Notes: generated from the sequence alone by a model not told the origin. DNA of 64,000 nucleotides from Rhizobium leguminosarum (GCF_001679785.1 NZ_CP016289.1:558001-622000), one strand, 5' to 3'; shown: positions 46,032 to 55,794, counted from the first letter of the stretch. Numbers and translations are program-made.

Positions 46032-46901
46032 TTAAAGATCCTTGCGCAGTCTGGGATCGAGCATGTCCCTGAGGCCATCGCCGACCATCTGCAGCGACAG
46101 CACGGAGAGGATGATGGCGACACCCGGAAACAGCGTCATCCAGTCGGCCTGGCCGATATACTGCCGGCCGGCGGCGATCATCGTTCCCCAGGTCGGAATT
46201 TCCGGGCTGACGCCAAGGCCGAGGAAGGACAGACCGGCTTCGGCAAGCATGGCGCTGGCGAAGAGGAACGTCGCCTGCACCAGGATCGGCGACAGCAGAT
46301 TGCGCAGCACATGCCGCGTCATGATATGGAAGGTCGAGATGCCGAGCGCCCTCGCCGCCTCGACATAGGGCAGCTCGCGAATGACCAGCGTCGAAGCGCG
46401 GACGATGCGGGCAAGGCGCGGCGCATAGACGATCGACAACGCGATGATGACCGTCGTCAACGACGGGCCGAGGGCGGCGACGAGCGCGATCGCCAGCAAA
46501 ATATCGGGGAATGCCATCATCGCGTCGATCAGCCGGGCGATCGGCGTATCGAGCTTCTGGAAGAAGCCGGCAAGCAGGCCGAGCGTCACCCCGATTACGG
46601 CCGACAAGGTCACGACCGCAACACCGACGAGCAGCGACAGGCGGCCGGCGAAGATGGTGCGCGAGAAGACGTCCCGGCCGAACTCGTCGGTGCCGAAGAA
46701 GAACATGCCGCTCGGCGGCTTTAGCCGATTGACGATGGAAAGCTTCGACGGCGAATAGGGCGCGACAACAGGCGCAAAGACCGCCACAAGCACGAAGATC
46801 GTCAGGATCAGCAGACCCAAGGCGACCGTCTTGCGCTTCAGCAGGCGCTTGACGAATTTGCTGCCTTCGCCTTCGACTGATTTGATTGCGATATCGGCCA
46901 T
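46032..46901 (-). CDS. Peptide-type ABC permease (DppC-like), second importer
   Basis: 289 residues. DppC hallmark FFGTDEFGRDVFSRTIFAGR near residue 70, EAA loop YVEAARALGISTFHIMTRHVLRN near residue 172, and C terminus GDGLRDMLDPRLRK. Overlaps the DppB-like gene by ATGA. Pairs with it in the inner membrane. Confidence 0.94.
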   Translation of the reverse strand: MADIAIKSVEGEGSKFVKRLLKRKTVALGLLILTIFVLVAVFAPVVAPYSPSKLSIVNRLKPPSGMFFFGTDEFGRDVFSRTIFAGRLSLLVGVAVVTLSAVIGVTLGLLAGFFQKLDTPIARLIDAMMAFPDILLAIALVAALGPSLTTVIIALSIVYAPRLARIVRASTLVIRELPYVEAARALGISTFHIMTRHVLRNLLSPILVQATFLFASAMLAEAGLSFLGLGVSPEIPTWGTMIAAGRQYIGQADWMTLFPGVAIILSVLSLQMVGDGLRDMLDPRLRKDL

Positions 46902-47842
46902 CAGTAGCGCACCCTCGGATCGATCAGCAGATAGAGCATGTCGATCGCAAAATTGATCAGCACGTAGAGAGCGGCGATGACGAGCAGAGCCCCCTGAATG
47001 ACCGGATAGTCGCGGCGCAGGACCGCGGAGACGACGAGATTGCCGACACCCGGCAGGCCGAAGACGGTCTCGGTGACGACGGCGCCCGAAATCAATACCG
47101 CTGCCGTCAGGCCGATTACCGTCAGGATCGGGATCAGCGCATTCTTCAGCGCGTGCTTGAGAATGACCCGGCGCTCGATCAGCCCCTTGGCCCGGGCCGT
47201 ACGGATATAATCGTCGCCAAGCACATCGAGCATCGACGCGCGGGTGAAGCGCAGGATCAGCGCCGAGGAGACGATGCCGAGCGCAAAGGCGGGCAGCGTC
47301 AGATGATACATCCGATCGAGAAAGGTCGAGCCCGGGCCGCCATAACCGGAGACAGGGAAGAGATTGAGTCTGACGGCGAAGAACTGCATCAGGATCAGGC
47401 CGAGCCAGAAGCTTGGAATACTGGCGGCAAACATGGCAAGCGTCGTTGCCACCTGGTCGACGAAGGAGCCGCGCCGATAGGCGGCATAGATGCCGATCGG
47501 CAGGGCGATGATGCTGGCAATGGCGAGCGAAAACAAAGTCAGGAAGAAGGTCGGCTCGGCCCGATCGAGCAAGGCCGAGGTGACAGGCATGTTGAGGAAG
47601 ATCGACTGGCCGAGATCACCTCTCAGCATCTGGCCGAGATAATAGACATATTGCAGGCCGAGCGACTGATCGAGGCCGAGCCGGGCCCTGAGGTCGGCAG
47701 TATCCTGCGGCGTCGCATCCGGCCCGAGCATGACGGCGGCCGGATCGCCCGGGGTCACGCGCACGATGACGAAGACGATCGTGACGACGAGAAACATCAC
47801 GACGATCATGCCGAACAGGCGCTGGAGGATGTAGCGTATCAT
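46901..47842 (-). CDS. Peptide-type ABC permease (DppB-like), second importer
   Basis: 313 residues. Starts MIRYILQRLFGMIVVMFLVVTIVF and RVTPGDPAAVMLG, EAA loop YIRTARAKGLIERRVILKHALKN near residue 207, C terminus YLLIDPRVRY. Start has AGGAG. The 245 bases between the binding protein gene and this gene hold a RIME-like palindrome. Confidence 0.94.
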   Translation of the reverse strand: MIRYILQRLFGMIVVMFLVVTIVFVIVRVTPGDPAAVMLGPDATPQDTADLRARLGLDQSLGLQYVYYLGQMLRGDLGQSIFLNMPVTSALLDRAEPTFFLTLFSLAIASIIALPIGIYAAYRRGSFVDQVATTLAMFAASIPSFWLGLILMQFFAVRLNLFPVSGYGGPGSTFLDRMYHLTLPAFALGIVSSALILRFTRASMLDVLGDDYIRTARAKGLIERRVILKHALKNALIPILTVIGLTAAVLISGAVVTETVFGLPGVGNLVVSAVLRRDYPVIQGALLVIAALYVLINFAIDMLYLLIDPRVRY

Positions 47843-47902
47843 CCGAACCTTGCTCCTGCGCTTGGTCCATGTGGCATCGTAGCGGAATCTGTAGCTCCTC
47901 TG

Positions 47903-48058
47903 CCCTCATTCCTGTGCTTGTCACAGGAATCCAGCGCGCCCAAGTCCTTGGGCGCGGAAGACTCCTTGACCGAATAAGGGTCAATCACGGCGCAGACGCG
48001 CCGTGGCTGGATCCCTGTGACCTCACTCGGCAAAGCCCTGAGGGCACAGGGATGAGGG
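47903..48058. repeat. RIME-like palindromic intergenic element
   Basis: Arms CCCTCATTCCTGTG...GGAATCCAGC (from 47903) and GCTGGATCCCTGTG...CAGGGATGAGGG (to 48058) are inverted copies, with a central part containing CGCGCCCAAG...CTTGGGCGCG. Size and sequence style match the Rhizobium intergenic mosaic elements, which form large stem-loops. It lies between the binding protein gene and the permease gene of one operon and so may act like the other 3' stem-loops. Identification as RIME is from memory of the family, not from a search. Confidence 0.7.
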
Positions 48059-48087
48059 AGCTAGCGGTGGCCACCAAAGTCACTCCA

Positions 48088-49614
48088 TCACTTCTTGATC
48101 GAAGCATTCCAGAAATACGGCCACGGAGCCGGATCGACGCCTTCAAGCTTGGTCGATTCTGCCGAAACGGCGTTGAAGTCGCCGATCTTCATGAAGGGGG
48201 CGTCGGCATAGATCGCCTTCTGGACATCGGCCCAGAGCTCGACGCGCTTCTTCGGATCGACTTCCGAGGTGAAGGCATCGACGGCGGCCTTGCGGGCCGG
48301 CGTATCCCACCAGCCCGGCGAGCTGGTCGAGAGCGAGCCGATGAGAGCAGGCTCCGGCAGGAAGGGGCTATGGGTGATGTAGATATCCCAGAGCTTCGGA
48401 TCGGTGCGGCGCTGCGTCAGCGTCGCCCAGTCCACAACCTGCATATCGACGGTGAAGCCGGCAAGCTTCAGATATTCGGCGGCGACCTGCGCCATCTTGT
48501 AGTGGAACTCATACTGGCGGCTGGTCAGGATACGGATCGGCTGACCATTGTAGCCGGCCTTCTTGGCGGCGGCGGCCGCCCCTTCCGGATCGGCGACGTT
48601 ATAGGCGCCCTCGACGCCGGCATCCGTCGACCAGGCAAAGGTCTTTGGATAGATGGCGCCGTCGAGCGCGTAAAAATCCGTGCTGCCGAAGGCCGCGGCC
48701 AGCATGTCTTCCATGCTGAGCGCCTGACGGATCGCCTTGCGGACCTCGACATTCCCAGAAATTCCTTCCTTCGTATTGAAGACGAAGACGGGATAACCGA
48801 AGGGCTTCAGGATGATCGGCTGCGAGGCGGTGGAGGCCTTCAGCTTGTCGTAGGATTCGACGGGGATCGAGTCGACGTAGTCGTACTGGCCGGAAACGGC
48901 TGCCTCGACGCGGGTGTTCGGATCCGGCACCGGCACGAAGCGGATCTCATCGAGATACTGGCGGCGGGCGCCGCCATAACCATTGCTGTCGCCTTCACGT
49001 GACTTGTAGCCGTCGAAGCGGACGAGCTGAATATACTGGTCGGCCTTGCGCTCCTTCAGCATGTAGGGACCGGTGCCGATGAAGTCCTTCATGGGCTCGT
49101 CCTGCTTTTCGGACGGGATGATGATCGCGGCCGAATTGTTGAAGGCGAGCAGCGAGGTCAGCGGCGCGTAGGGCTGCTTCAGCGTGATCGTCACGGTCGC
49201 CGGATCGACGGCGGTGACCTTATCGATGAAGCCGGCCACCTGCTTGCCGCGCGAGGCGATCTTCATCCAGCGGCCAAGCGAGGCAACGACATCTTCCGAG
49301 GTCATGTCACTATTGTCGTGGAACTTGATGCCGGTCCTGAGCTTGATCGTATAGGTTTTGCCGTCGGCGCTGATCTCAGGCAGGCTCTCGGCGAGAAGCG
49401 GCGTGACGTTCCAGCTCTTGTCGAAGGTGTAGAGCGTTTCGAAAATGTGCTGCGTGACGATGCCGACCAGATCGGCCGTCGACGACATCGGATCGAGGGT
49501 CGGCGGCTCGCCGATCGTCGCAACATTGATGACGCCGCCCTTTTCCTGGGCAAGGAGGGTCGAAGGCAGGGCGACAAGCGCGGTGCCGAGAAGGAATGCG
49601 ACCAGTGTTTTCAT
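48088..49614 (-). CDS. Family 5 solute-binding protein, second peptide-type importer
   Basis: 508 residues with signal peptide (MKTLVAFLLGTALVALPSTLLA) and the family 5 motifs PPTLDPMSSTADLVGIVTQHIFETLYTFD and LPEISADGKTYTIKLRTGIKFHDN. First gene of the operon. A good promoter lies upstream. With RidA and a SelA-like enzyme in the operon, the ligand is probably an amino compound such as a modified amino acid, peptide or opine rather than a sugar. Confidence 0.94.
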   Translation of the reverse strand: MKTLVAFLLGTALVALPSTLLAQEKGGVINVATIGEPPTLDPMSSTADLVGIVTQHIFETLYTFDKSWNVTPLLAESLPEISADGKTYTIKLRTGIKFHDNSDMTSEDVVASLGRWMKIASRGKQVAGFIDKVTAVDPATVTITLKQPYAPLTSLLAFNNSAAIIIPSEKQDEPMKDFIGTGPYMLKERKADQYIQLVRFDGYKSREGDSNGYGGARRQYLDEIRFVPVPDPNTRVEAAVSGQYDYVDSIPVESYDKLKASTASQPIILKPFGYPVFVFNTKEGISGNVEVRKAIRQALSMEDMLAAAFGSTDFYALDGAIYPKTFAWSTDAGVEGAYNVADPEGAAAAAKKAGYNGQPIRILTSRQYEFHYKMAQVAAEYLKLAGFTVDMQVVDWATLTQRRTDPKLWDIYITHSPFLPEPALIGSLSTSSPGWWDTPARKAAVDAFTSEVDPKKRVELWADVQKAIYADAPFMKIGDFNAVSAESTKLEGVDPAPWPYFWNASIKK

Positions 49615-49663
49615 GTGATGCTCCCGTTTAGTTCCACAATTATGTAATTCATCTTTTTGTAAC

Positions 49664-49691
49664 AGAATAGGAGATGGATCGATCCTGTCAA
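49664..49691 (-). promoter_or_regulatory. Sigma-70-type promoter for the second peptide-type operon
   Basis: On the minus strand, TTGACA (49691-49686) and TATTCT (49669-49664) are separated by 16 bases, upstream of the binding protein gene. Further down is a weak palindrome around ATTATGTAAT near 49638-49647 that could be an operator. Confidence 0.6.
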
Positions 49692-49839
49692 GCACGAGCG
49701 ACGGATTATGCTAGGGGCGATACCGGGATGCCGCAAAAACACACACTCTTCGGCTGCGCCCGCCTGCACCAAGACCGCGCATTATGCCAAGGTGAGCCAA
49801 TCGCCCTGCAGTGAGGCTTCAACGGAACGGGAGAACAGG

Positions 49840-50424
49840 ATGAGCATCGATTTCACCGACGGCAAATGGCTGAACGAGCCGGCTCAATGGCAGGCGAACG
49901 AAGCCGGCCTCAGCCTTACGACCGATGAGAAAACCGATTTCTGGCGGGAAACCCATTACGGCTTTACCCGCGACAGCGGCCATTTCCTCGGATTTCCCAC
50001 CACCGACGCCTTCACCGCGCAGATCCGCGTCCAGGGCGAATTCCGCACCCTCTACGACCAGGCCGGCCTGATGGTGCGCATCGACGAGAGGCGCTGGGTG
50101 AAAACAGGCGTCGAGTTCACCGACGGCGAAGCCTTCCTCAGCACCGTCGTCACCGACGGCAAGTCCGACTGGTCGGTGGCACAGCCCTTCAGGGAATTGG
50201 AGGATTTCCGTATTCGCGTCACCGTCGCCAACGGCGCGATGCGCATCCAGGCTTCACGCGATGGCAGTTTCTGGCCGTTGCTGCGGCTCGCCCCCTTCCC
50301 GGCAGCGGCGCACTACGAAGTCGGACCGACCGCCTGCACACCGGAGCGTAGCGGACTGACGGTCCGCTTTTCCGAATTCTCGATTGGACCGGCGACCGCC
50401 AAGGATCTGCATGACTTGAGCTAG
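49840..50424 (+). CDS. DUF1349 (YesU-like) concanavalin-fold protein
   Basis: 194 residues. FWRETHYGFTRDSGHFLGFPTTDAFTAQIRVQGEFRTLYDQAGLMVRIDERRWVKTGVEF (residues about 31-92) is the DUF1349 pattern, a beta-sandwich related to carbohydrate-binding lectin folds. No signal peptide. ATG at 49840 follows GGGAGAACAGG. Stands alone between two transporter loci; function unknown. Confidence 0.83.
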   Translation: MSIDFTDGKWLNEPAQWQANEAGLSLTTDEKTDFWRETHYGFTRDSGHFLGFPTTDAFTAQIRVQGEFRTLYDQAGLMVRIDERRWVKTGVEFTDGEAFLSTVVTDGKSDWSVAQPFRELEDFRIRVTVANGAMRIQASRDGSFWPLLRLAPFPAAAHYEVGPTACTPERSGLTVRFSEFSIGPATAKDLHDLS

Positions 50425-50491
50425 AAGAGCGACCTTTGGCGGCTCTACCGAAAGAACAAGATCAAATGACTGCGAGTGCCGCGCAGCACCC

Positions 50492-50518
50492 TTGACAAAG
50501 ACAAGCTGCCTGTATTTT
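50492..50518 (+). promoter_or_regulatory. Possible promoter of the second amiCR locus
   Basis: TTGACA at 50492-50497 and TATTTT at 50513-50518 with a short 15-base spacer, in the gap after the DUF1349 gene and before the leader terminator. Weak match, position is right. Confidence 0.35.
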
Positions 50519-50576
50519 ACTCAGGCCTGCGGATTAGGCAAAGAGCCTTCCACATTACATGACTTCGATAGTCCCC

Positions 50577-50634
50577 GGGCAGTCTCGCCCCATGACGCCT
50601 CATCGCTCGATGGGATCAGCGTCGTGGGGTTTTT
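50577..50634 (+). terminator. Leader terminator with overlapping hexaloop hairpin ahead of amiC-2
   Basis: An 11-bp stem CCCCATGACGC (50588-50598) with GCGTCGTGGGG (50619-50629; one G-U pair) is followed by five T (50630-50634): an intrinsic terminator only 14 bases before the amiC-2 ATG. A smaller hairpin GGGC-AGTCTC-GCCC (50577-50590), with a six-base loop starting in A, shares 50588-50590 with the terminator arm, so the two cannot form together. This mirrors ANTAR-controlled leaders. The loop lacks G at position 4. Confidence 0.7.
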
Positions 50635-50648
50635 GATGTGGTCACTTG

Positions 50649-51779
50649 ATGAACGACACGCTGAAAATCGGCATCCTTTTTTCGACCACCGGACCCTACT
50701 CGATGGGCCGCGACGCGCGCGACGGCGCCGATTTCGCGATGGCCGAATATGCCGGCGTCGAAGGGCTGCCGATCGAACCCGTATTCTTCGACCCGCATGC
50801 CGATCTTGCCGCCTATCTCGACGGTGCGCGCCATCTTCTGCGCGCCGGCTGCCGCCATATCGTCGGCACGATCACGTCTGCGGCACGCAAGGAAGTCATC
50901 CCGCTCGTCGAAAAACATGACGGCCTGCTCTGGTATATGTGCCCCTATGAAGGCTTCGAGGCCAACGAGAACGTCATCTATGTCGGCGGCTGCCCGAACC
51001 AGCATCTGCTGCCGTTGTTCGAGCACCTGATCCCGCGTTATGGCGCAAGGCCCTACCTCGTCGGCGCCAACTACGTCTGGGGCTGGGAGATGAACCGCCT
51101 CGCCCGCGAACTCATTACCAATGCCGGCGGCGAGGTGCTTGGAGAACGCTATCTTCCGCTCGAGGAAACCGCCGTCGAACGCATCGTTGCCGAGATCGCG
51201 CAACGCCGCCCGAGCTTCATCCTCAACAATCTGATCGGCCCCTCGAGCTATGCTTTCCTGGAGGGCGATCAAGGCCCTCGGTGATCGCGACCCGGCCTTT
51301 CGCGCGGAAAACTGCCCGGTCGTGAGCTGCGACCTGATGGAATGCGAGCTCGACGATATCGCCGCCGGTGCCGCCGCCGGCCAACTTTGCGCCGCTTCCT
51401 ATTTCGACAGTATCGCGACCGCCGAAAACGCCGCCTTCAAGGCCCGTGTCACTGAGCGTCACGGCGCCGAGCGGCGTGTCTCCAGCGTCTTTGCCAGCGC
51501 CTATACGGCCGTCCGGCTCTGCGTCGACGCGATCGTCGCTGCCGGCGGTGACGAGCCCGACGCCGTCCGGCGCGAGCTCTACAATCGATCCTGGCCGACC
51601 CCGTTCGGCGCGCTTTCGATCGACCGCGAGACCAATCATGCGCCCTGCCCTTCCATCTCGGCCGGATCAACGCCGACAACGGCTTCGATGTCGTCGCCTC
51701 GCGGCCGCCGCTCGCCGCCGACCCCTATCTGACCGGACGCAACCGGGAGGTCTTGCCGCGGCTGAGGGTGGTCTCATGA
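50649..51779 (+). pseudogene. amiC: AmiC-like sensor, second copy, two frameshifts
   Basis: Reading MNDTLKIGILFSTTGPYSMGRDARDGADFAMAEYAG without a signal peptide, as in the copy at 7640; both contain the pattern HDGLLWYMCPYEGFE / HNGLLFYPSMYEGFE. The frame breaks near 51262 (continuing RAIKALGDRDPAFRAENCP) and again near 51643 (continuing LPFHLGRINADNGFDVVASRPPLAADPYL). Joined, it ends at 51779 overlapping amiR-2 by ATGA. Total about 376 residues, the family length. The breaks are single-base and probably sequencing errors. Confidence 0.8.
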
Positions 51780-52352
51780 GAGAGACACCCAATTTCACCG
51801 GCTGGCAGGCGATGGTCCTGCATCGTGAGGACGGCAACACCGAAAAGCTGATCCGCCAGCTTCGCCTGCTCGGCATCTACGCAACGCTGCAATGGGCGCC
51901 GCTTCCGGCCGTGGCACTGCCTGATCTCGTCATCGTCGATGCCGATCAAGGCTGGGACGATCTGCTGCCCTGGAACGGCGAAACGCCTGCCTGCCCCGTC
52001 GTCGCCTTGCTTGGTTCGGAAGCGCCCGGCCGCATCGCGTGGGCGCTCGGACAGGGCGCCGGCGCGATCATCGCCAAGCCGATCGCCACATCGGCCATCT
52101 ATCCGGCGCTTGTCATGGCCGTCTCCATTCATCAGGAGCGCAAGGCGACTGCGGAAAAGCTGCAATATCTCGAAGAGCGCGTCCGGCTGCGGCCGTTCTC
52201 GCCGCCGTCGCAAAGCTTCAGGCCGCACGTGGCATCGACGAGGAGAGCGCTTACGCAATCCTGCGCAACTGCGCCATGCGCCGCCGCCTGCCGATGGAGC
52301 AGATATCGGCCTTCATTCTGGCGGTGCCGAACCTCTGCCGGAGGCCGGCTGA
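51776..52352 (+). pseudogene. amiR: AmiR-like ANTAR antiterminator, second copy, frameshifted
   Basis: First frame gives MRETPNFTGWQAMVLHREDGNTEKLIRQLRLLGIYATLQW and a receiver-like domain with a coiled coil (ERKATAEKLQYLEERV) to about 52190. The ANTAR domain then appears in another frame (LAAVAKLQAARGIDEESAYAILRNCAMRRRLPMEQISAFILA). A further shift near 52325 would place the stop at 52350-52352, overlapping the permease ATG. About 190 residues. Should act on the leader at 50577-50634 or on the first locus if functional. Confidence 0.78.
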
Positions 52353-53192
52353 TGCATGTGCTGAAACAGATGATCCGCCAGCCGACGGCGCTCTTCGGCC
52401 TGATCGTCGTCACGCTCGTTATCGCGCTCGCCATCGCAGCGCCGTGGATCGCGCGTTCAGCCCCGGACGAGCAGATGTTTGACGGCCTTTCGCTCGAAGG
52501 CGCGCCGCTGCCGCCGGGCGGTCCTTATCTGCTGGGCACCGACACGCTCGGCCGCGACCTCTTCTCGCCGCTCTTCTCGCCCGCACCTCGCTGATCATCG
52601 GCCTTGTCGCCAATGGCATCGCGGTGGCGATTGGCCTCTTCGTCGGCATCGTCGCCGGTTTATCTCCGCGGACTGCCGGGCAACATCCTGATGCGATTCA
52701 CCGATCTGATGATGGCCTTTCCGGCGCTGCTGCTCGCTGCTCGTATCGTACTTGCCGCATTGCTGAGCCGAGCCTCTGGATCGTCGCCATGGTGATCGCG
52801 CTCGTCAACTGGGTGCAGGTCGCCCGCATCGTCTATACCGAGACTCGCGGCTTGGTGGAGCGCGATTTCATCATGGCGGAGCGCTCGCTCGCGCCGGCCA
52901 CATGCGCGTGCTCTTCATGCATATCCCTGCCGCACCTATGCCGACGGCAATCGTCTGGGGAACGCTCGGCATCGCCACGACCGTGCTGCTCGAGGCCACG
53001 CTCTCCTTTCTCGGTGTCGGCGTCCAGCCGCCGCAGCCCTCCTGGGGCAATCATCTTCGAGAGCCAAAGCTATTCCAGGCCGCCCCTGGCTGGTCATTCC
53101 CCGGCAATCATCCTTCTGACGGCGCTTTCCTTCAATCTGGTTGGCGACGCGCTGCGCGACATTCTCGACCCGACCAGCGCGGGAGGGGCTGA
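52352..53192 (+). pseudogene. DppC-like permease, third peptide-type importer, many frameshifts
   Basis: Pieces in all three frames assemble into a DppC-type permease: MHVLKQMIRQPTALFGLIVV, GGPYLLGTDTLGRDLFS, LIIGLVANGIAVAIGLFVGIVAG, LRGLPGNILMRFTDLMMAFPALLL, SLWIVAMVIALVNWVQVARIVYTETRGLVERDFIMAE, TAIVWGTLGIATTVLLEATLSFLGVGVQPPQPSWGN and LTALSFNLVGDALRDILDP. At least six single-base shifts occur in 840 bases with no nonsense codon in the correct frames. The residues themselves look fully conserved, so errors in the sequence are more likely than decay. Confidence 0.82.
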
Positions 53193-54110
53193 TGGCATCA
53201 CTCATGCTCCGCAGGCTGGCGCAGGCGGCTCTCATCCTGCTCGGCGTCGCGGCAATCACCTTCGTGCTGCTCTACGCTCTTCCGGCCGATCCGGCCCGCA
53301 TGATCGCCGGCCGCAGCGCAACGGCAGACGGTCGCCAACATCCGCCATGAACTCGGCCTCGACCAGCCGCTGCTGGTCCAGTTCGGCACCTATCTCGGCA
53401 ATCTGCTGCACGGCAATCTCGGCCGCTCCTATGCACAGAAGACCGACGTCTGGACGCTGATCGCCGCCCGCCTGCCGGCGACGCTGACGCTGATGCTCGC
53501 CGGCATCTTCGTCGAGGTGGTGCTCGGCCTGACGCTCGGCACCATCGCCGCCGTGCGCCGCGGCGGCTTCGTCGACCGGTTGGTGATGATGGCCTCCTTT
53601 GTCGGCACTTCAGCGCCGCAGTTCCTCGTCGCCCTGCTGCTGCTCTACCTGCTGGCGGCAACGCTCGGCTGGTTTCCGATGAGCGGCTACGGCAGCTTCG
53701 CGCATCTCGTCCTGCCTGCCGTAACGCTCGGCATCTGTGGCGCCGGCTGGTACGCCCGCATGGTGCGCTCGTCGATGATCGACGTACTGAACCAGGATTA
53801 TGTCCGCACGGCGCGCGCCAAGGGCCTTTCCTCGAAGCGCGTCATCCTGCGCCATGCGCTGCCCAACGCCGTGCTGCCGATCATCGCCATGATCGGCATC
53901 GATATCGGCCAGTTCATGGGCGGCGTGGTCGTGGTCGAAGCGGTCTATGGCTGGCCCGGCATCGGCCAGCTCGCCTGGCAGTCGATCCAGCAGGTCGACA
54001 TCCCGATCATCATGGGCGTCACGCTGACCTCCGCGCTCGCCATCATCATCGGCAATCTGCTTGCCGATCTCGTCGCGCCGGTCATCGATCCGCGCATCCG
54101 CACACGCTGA
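53192..54110 (+). pseudogene. DppB-like permease, third peptide-type importer, one frameshift
   Basis: Begins MASLMLRRLAQAALILLGVAAITFVLLYALPADPARMIAG, shifts near 53325, then continues ANIRHELGLDQPLLVQFGTYLGNLLHGNLGRSYAQKTDVWTLIAARLPATLTLMLAGIFVEV to the end IDPRIRTR. EAA loop is YVRTARAKGLSSKRVILRHALPN. ATG at 53192 overlaps the DppC stop (TGATG). Order DppC then DppB is reversed relative to the first two importers. Confidence 0.88.
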
Positions 54111-54135
54111 CAGCAACCAAAGAAGGGGAACCAAA

Positions 54136-55752
54136 ATGTTCAAACGCTGGCTGCAACAGACGACCATGGCAACGATGGTGGCGCTCGCTCCATTGTCCGT
54201 CATGGCGCAGGAAACGCCCAAGCAGGGTGGCGATATCGTCGTCACCTACAAGGACGACATCACAACGCTCGACCCGGCGATCGGCTACGACTGGGTCAAC
54301 TGGTCGATGATCAAGAGCCTCTACTCCCGCCTGATGGACTACGCGCCTGGCACGCCGAACCCGGTTCCCTCGCTTGCCGAAAGCTTCACCGTTTCGCCCG
54401 ACGGCTTGACCTATACCTTCAAGCTGCACAAGGGCGTGAAGTTCTCGAATGGCCGTGAGGTCGCCGCCTCCGACGTGAAATATTCGATCGAACGCGCAGT
54501 CGACCCGAAGACGCAGGGACCCGGCGCCGGTTTCTTCGGCGCCATCAAAGGCTTCGAGGATGAAACCGGCGGCAAGACGACGACGCTCTCCGGCATCGAG
54601 ACGCCGGACGATAGCACCGTCATCTTCAACCTCTCGCGCCCAGACGCCACCTTCCTGCACGTGCTCGCCATCAACTTCGCCTCGGTCGTGCCGAAGGAAG
54701 CCGTCGAGGCCGCCGCCGGCGATTTCGGCAAGAAGCCGGTCGGCTCCGGCACCTTCATCCTGAAGGACTGGACGATCGGCCAGCAGCTCGTCTTCGAGCG
54801 CAACAAGGATTATTTCGTCAAGGGCGTTCCCTATATCGACAGCTTCAAGGTCGAGGTCGGCCAGGAGCCGCTGGTGGCGCTCTTGCGCCTGCAGAAGGGC
54901 GAGGTCGATATTGCCGGTGACGGTATTCCGCCGGCGAAGTTCCTCGAAATCAAGAATTCGGCCGACGGCGCGCAGATGATCGTCGACGGCGAACAGTTGC
55001 ACACCGGCTACATCACGCTGAACACCAAGGTGAAACCCTTCGACAACGTCAAGGTTCGCCAGGCGCTGAACATGGCGATCAACAAGGAGCGCATCACCCG
55101 CATCCTCAACGGCCGCGCAACGCCCGCCAATCAGCCGCTGCCGCCGCTGATGCCGGGCTACGACAAGTCCTTCACCGGCTATGCCTATGACGTGGCGAAA
55201 GCCAAGGCGCTGCTTGCCGAAGCCGGTTATCCCGACGGCTTCGAAACCGTGCTCTACTCCACCAACACCGACCCGCAGCCGCGTATCGCCCAGGCGATCC
55301 AGCAGGATCTCGCCGCCGTCGGCGTCAAGGCCGAAGTCCGGGCGCTCGCCCAGGCAAACGTCATCGCGGCCGGCGGCACGGAAGGCGAAGCGCCGATGAT
55401 CTGGTCGGGCGGCATGGCCTGGATCGCCGACTTCCCGGATCCGTCCAACTTCTACGGCCCGATCCTCGGTTGCGCCGGCGGTTCCGGGCGGCTGGAACTG
55501 GTCATGGTATTGCAACGCCGATCTCGACAAGCGCGCCGTGGCCGCCGACTCCATGTCCGATCCGGCAAAGGCCGCCGAGCGCACCCCGCCTGGGGCAAGA
55601 TCTTCACCGACATCATGGCCGATGCGCCGTGGATCCCTGTCATCAACGAACGCCGCGTCGTCGCCAAGTCGATGCGGATGGGCGGCGCCGACAACATCTA
55701 CATCGATCCGACCCGCGTCATTAATTACGACGCAATCTACGTGAAGCAGTAA
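54136..55752 (+). CDS. Family 5 solute-binding protein, third peptide-type importer
   Basis: 538 residues with signal peptide (MFKRWLQQTTMATMVALAPLSVMA) and family 5 motifs (SFTVSPDGLTYTFKLHKGVKFSNGREVAASDVKYSIERA). The frame is open but about 35 residues (from 55486 to about 55588) read as nonsense (GRLELVMVLQRRSRQARRGRR). A G extra in GGG at 55486-55488 and a C missing in CCCC at 55584-55587 would restore WNWSWYCNADLDKRAVAADSM. ATG follows AGAAGGGG. Binding protein for the importer next to the acetamidase. Confidence 0.92.
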   Translation: MFKRWLQQTTMATMVALAPLSVMAQETPKQGGDIVVTYKDDITTLDPAIGYDWVNWSMIKSLYSRLMDYAPGTPNPVPSLAESFTVSPDGLTYTFKLHKGVKFSNGREVAASDVKYSIERAVDPKTQGPGAGFFGAIKGFEDETGGKTTTLSGIETPDDSTVIFNLSRPDATFLHVLAINFASVVPKEAVEAAAGDFGKKPVGSGTFILKDWTIGQQLVFERNKDYFVKGVPYIDSFKVEVGQEPLVALLRLQKGEVDIAGDGIPPAKFLEIKNSADGAQMIVDGEQLHTGYITLNTKVKPFDNVKVRQALNMAINKERITRILNGRATPANQPLPPLMPGYDKSFTGYAYDVAKAKALLAEAGYPDGFETVLYSTNTDPQPRIAQAIQQDLAAVGVKAEVRALAQANVIAAGGTEGEAPMIWSGGMAWIADFPDPSNFYGPILGCAGGSGRLELVMVLQRRSRQARRGRRLHVRSGKGRRAHPAWGKIFTDIMADAPWIPVINERRVVAKSMRMGGADNIYIDPTRVINYDAIYVKQ

Positions 55753-55768
55753 GCCCTGAAGAAACAAA

Positions 55769-55794
55769 GCCTTCCCGGTCCCTATCGGGAAGGC
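55769..55794 (+). other. 9-bp stem-loop 3' of the binding protein gene
   Basis: GCCTTCCCG (55769-55777) pairs with CGGGAAGGC (55786-55794), loop GTCCCTAT, between the binding protein and amidase genes. No T tract. Confidence 0.65.
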
